A stretch of 64,000 nucleotides of DNA from Ashinkailepas kermadecensis (Eukaryota > Arthropoda > Thecostraca > Neolepadidae), in assembly GCA_034440615.1 (NCBI GenBank), contig JAOTOM010004787.1, forward strand, positions 275,001-339,000, read 5' to 3'. Positions 62,120 through 64,000 of this stretch are shown in pieces (the stretch's first letter is position 1; every line of letters starts with the position of its first letter). Both the position numbers and the translations under genes were made by a program. The notes under the pieces are model-generated. The model was not told where the DNA came from and ran no database searches. It saw only the letters and a list, made by a program, of their open reading frames with translations.

Positions 62120-62425
62120 GCGAAATGAATATCTCCATGGAAATTCCTGGATCCGCCCTTCATCTAAAGCCAGTGGTGACCATCCAATACATGCTCCATA
62201 ACTTCGCCAGGGACAAGCACTTCGGCCAGATTGACCTCGGTGAAAGACATTGATACATCCAGGCATCCGCGGACGAATTACCGAAGGTGAGATTTGGGAG
62301 ACGAACTGGTGCCTATGAACTTCTCAAGATGCCACCACACATGGTGAAATTCGGAGCAATGCCCATTCCTAACAAAACGTAAGAACATACACCCACGATA
62401 TACTGGTCATGGCAGTTTCACAAGC
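62120..62425 (+). pseudogene. decayed retroelement reverse-transcriptase fragment
   Basis: The frame reads KHFGQIDLGERH, a stop, YIQASADELPKVRFGRRTG then AYELLKMP. This recalls the IDLxxGYxQI ... YEFxxMPFGL stretch of LTR-retrotransposon RT (Gypsy-like). There is one stop and the rest is unclear, so the family is not certain. Confidence 0.4.
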
Positions 62426-62864
62426 CGACATCAGATACGACGAATCCAACGCAGCGCATTCTCAGAACACACTTCGGTGGTCGAGCAGCGAGCTCGAATT
62501 TGAACTACTGCCCCAATGTTGACATGTTCTTTTTTTCAGGATGCTTTAGATAGCTGCGCTTGGTGGATAGAGGACAAAGGGGGATGGAAGGCCGTAATGA
62601 TTGATAGAAAACAGGACGACGAGGAAGGAGATGAACTTCAGGGTGTCAATCACTGATTCGTAGAACTGTGTGTTCTTTGTATATTGTGTGACCGGATCGC
62701 CCAATTCACCTACCAATGCCTTTATTCAGGAGAGCGAGGGCCCTTAATAGCAAACATGATTCCACTTGGGGAGTAGTCATCCCTGTGCTCATCGACTGTC
62801 CTTTCATCCGCACCTATTGCAATCACACACACGCACCCCCTCCCCCCCCACACACACGTATCGT
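62426..62864. other. no gene recognised
   Basis: Unique-looking sequence, possibly intron of the receptor gene. Confidence 0.35.
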
Positions 62865-62866
62865 AC

Positions 62867-62932
<66 letters not shown>

Positions 62933-62949
62933 TATAAATATACAAATAT

Positions 62950-62996
<47 letters not shown>
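62865..62996. repeat. (TA)n microsatellite with interruptions
   Basis: Two long TA runs separated by aatatataaatatacaaata-type text. Confidence 0.95.
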
Positions 62997-62997
<1 letters not shown>

Positions 62998-63660
62998 TGG
63001 ACGGGGGAGGCCGTACCTGACACAGCCACGTGTAGTGGACGGGGGAGGCCGTACCTGACGCAGCCACGTGTAGTGGACGGGGGAGGCCGTACCTGACAGC
63101 CACGTGTAGTGGACGGGGGAGGCCGTACCTGACACAGCCACGTGTAGTGGACGGGGGAGGCCGTACCTGACACAGCCACGTGTAGTGGACGGGGGAGGCC
63201 GTACCTGACGCAGCCACGTGTAGTGGACGGGGGAGGCCGTACCTGACGCAGCCACGTGTAGTGGACGTGGGAGGCCGTACCGGACACAGCCACGTGTAGT
63301 GGACGGGGAGGCCGTACCTGACGCAGCCACGTGTAGTGGACGGGGGAGGCCGTACCTGACACAGCCACGTGTAGTGGACGGGGGAGGCCGTACCTGACAC
63401 AGCCACGTGTAGTGGACGGGGAGGCCGTACCTGACAGCCACGTGTAGTGGACGGGGGAGGCCGTACCTGACGCAGCCACGTGTAGTGGACGGGGGAGGCC
63501 GTACCTGACACAGCCACGTGTAGTGGACGGGGGAGGCCGTACCGGACAGCCACGTGTAGTGGACGGGGGAGGCCGTACCTGACGCAGCCACGTGTAGTGG
63601 ACGGGGGAGGCCGTACCTGACGCAGCCACGTGAAGTGGACGGGGGAGGCCGTACCTGACA
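62997..63660 (-). repeat. 38-bp minisatellite carrying repeated 5' splice sites, 18 copies
   Basis: In the sense (minus) direction the unit reads cgtggctgtgtcaggtacgg plus cctcccccgtccactaca. Its first half equals the last bases of exon A plus its donor (GTGTCAG|GTACGG), and its second half equals the first intron bases. The exon-proximal unit merges into exon A at 63,655. Most copies keep CAG|GTACGG; two (near 63,281 and 63,541) change it to CCG|GTACGG. Units of 34-38 bp occur. Confidence 0.9.
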
Positions 63661-63811
63661 CAGCCACGAGTGGTCGGCTCGGGCCTGCCCTGCCGCTCCA
63701 GCTGTTGTACATAGCAGGCGCCTGTGGTGGAGCACGTGTCGACGCCGGCCTCCTGACACTCGAGGGTGTCGCACATGCACAGCAGACTCCGCGCCGCGCC
63801 CCCTGAGCTTC
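63655..63811 (-). CDS. putative TGF-beta-family receptor exon A: start of three-finger ectodomain
   Basis: On the minus strand the frame encodes ...[37 protein letters not shown] and [14 protein letters not shown], then two bases of a codon before the donor CAG|GTACGG. The cysteine order CxC...C...C...C...GC matches the first part of type I TGF-beta, BMP and activin receptor ectodomains and of BAMBI. It joins exon M in phase and codon use is GC3-rich. The acceptor is either at 63,812 (catcctcag) or at 63,803 (gaagctcag); both keep the frame, and the pyrimidine tract is short. A stop upstream in the frame (tag, about 63,831) supports an acceptor in between. The signal-peptide exon would lie beyond the window. 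Confidence 0.57.
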
Positions 63812-63835
63812 CTGAGGATGTCCGGACCACCTAGT

Positions 63836-64000
63836 CACGTGGTCATCAGTGACACGAGAAATGGATCCACCAGCACACCAACATCACGTGGTAATGACTG
63901 ACACCAGAAATGGAGCCACCAGCACACCAACATCACGTGGTAATCACCGACACCAGAAATGGAGCCACCAGCACACCAACATCACGTGGTAATGACTGAC
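63836..64000. repeat. 49-bp tandem repeat, at least 3.4 copies, runs off the window
   Basis: Unit cacgtggtaatgactgacac plus cagaaatggagccaccagca and caccaacat. The first copy is slightly diverged. It begins right upstream of exon A in the sense direction. Confidence 0.92.

Overview
This window looks like a piece of a large, repeat-rich animal genome, probably an invertebrate. The evidence is CR1-type and I-type LINEs, tRNA-headed SINEs, spliced transposase exons with GT-AG borders, foldback elements, long satellites and many minisatellites. Nothing bacterial is visible. I cannot name the species; a mollusc or another marine invertebrate is only a guess.

The host gene: three GC-rich pieces on the minus strand read as consecutive exons of one membrane receptor. 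Exon A (63,655-63,811) and exon M (59,100-59,233) join in phase. Together they give a cysteine pattern (CxC, then GC, then CCx4CN) like the three-finger ectodomain of the TGF-beta/BMP/activin receptor family, including the kinase-less BAMBI. A third piece (13,148-13,340, exon B) supplies a likely transmembrane segment. If the model is right, nearly the whole window is two introns of this gene (about 4.4 kb and 45.8 kb). The signal peptide and any kinase would lie outside it.

Region by region: 1-0.43 kb minisatellites; 1.2-4.85 kb a CR1-like LINE with an SGNH-esterase ORF1 and a broken ORF2; 5.5 kb a SINE; 7-11 kb four minisatellites; 13.1-13.4 kb exon B; 13.9-23.3 kb an I-like LINE split by an 8.7-kb foldback element made of 427-bp monomers rich in AGGTCA motifs; 23.3-27.5 kb a second I-like LINE; 28.9-35.3 kb a third I-like LINE fragment split by a non-autonomous hAT-like element (copy 1, with 8-bp target duplication); 35.3-44.5 kb satellites and minisatellites, among them an 80-bp satellite; 44.5-49.1 kb an autonomous-looking hAT-like transposon with a three-exon 785-residue transposase; 49.2-50.5 kb a decayed LINE split by copy 2 of the non-autonomous element (50.5-57.8 kb); 59.1 kb exon M; 59.9 kb a second SINE; 60.9-62.1 kb a small foldback element; 63.0-63.66 kb a minisatellite whose monomer repeats the exon A splice donor; 63.65-63.81 kb exon A; 63.84 kb to the end a 49-bp tandem repeat.

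The genes do not form a pathway. The relations that matter are nested insertion, where LINE reading frames resume after the inserts are removed, and the birth of minisatellites from coding or splice-site sequence.
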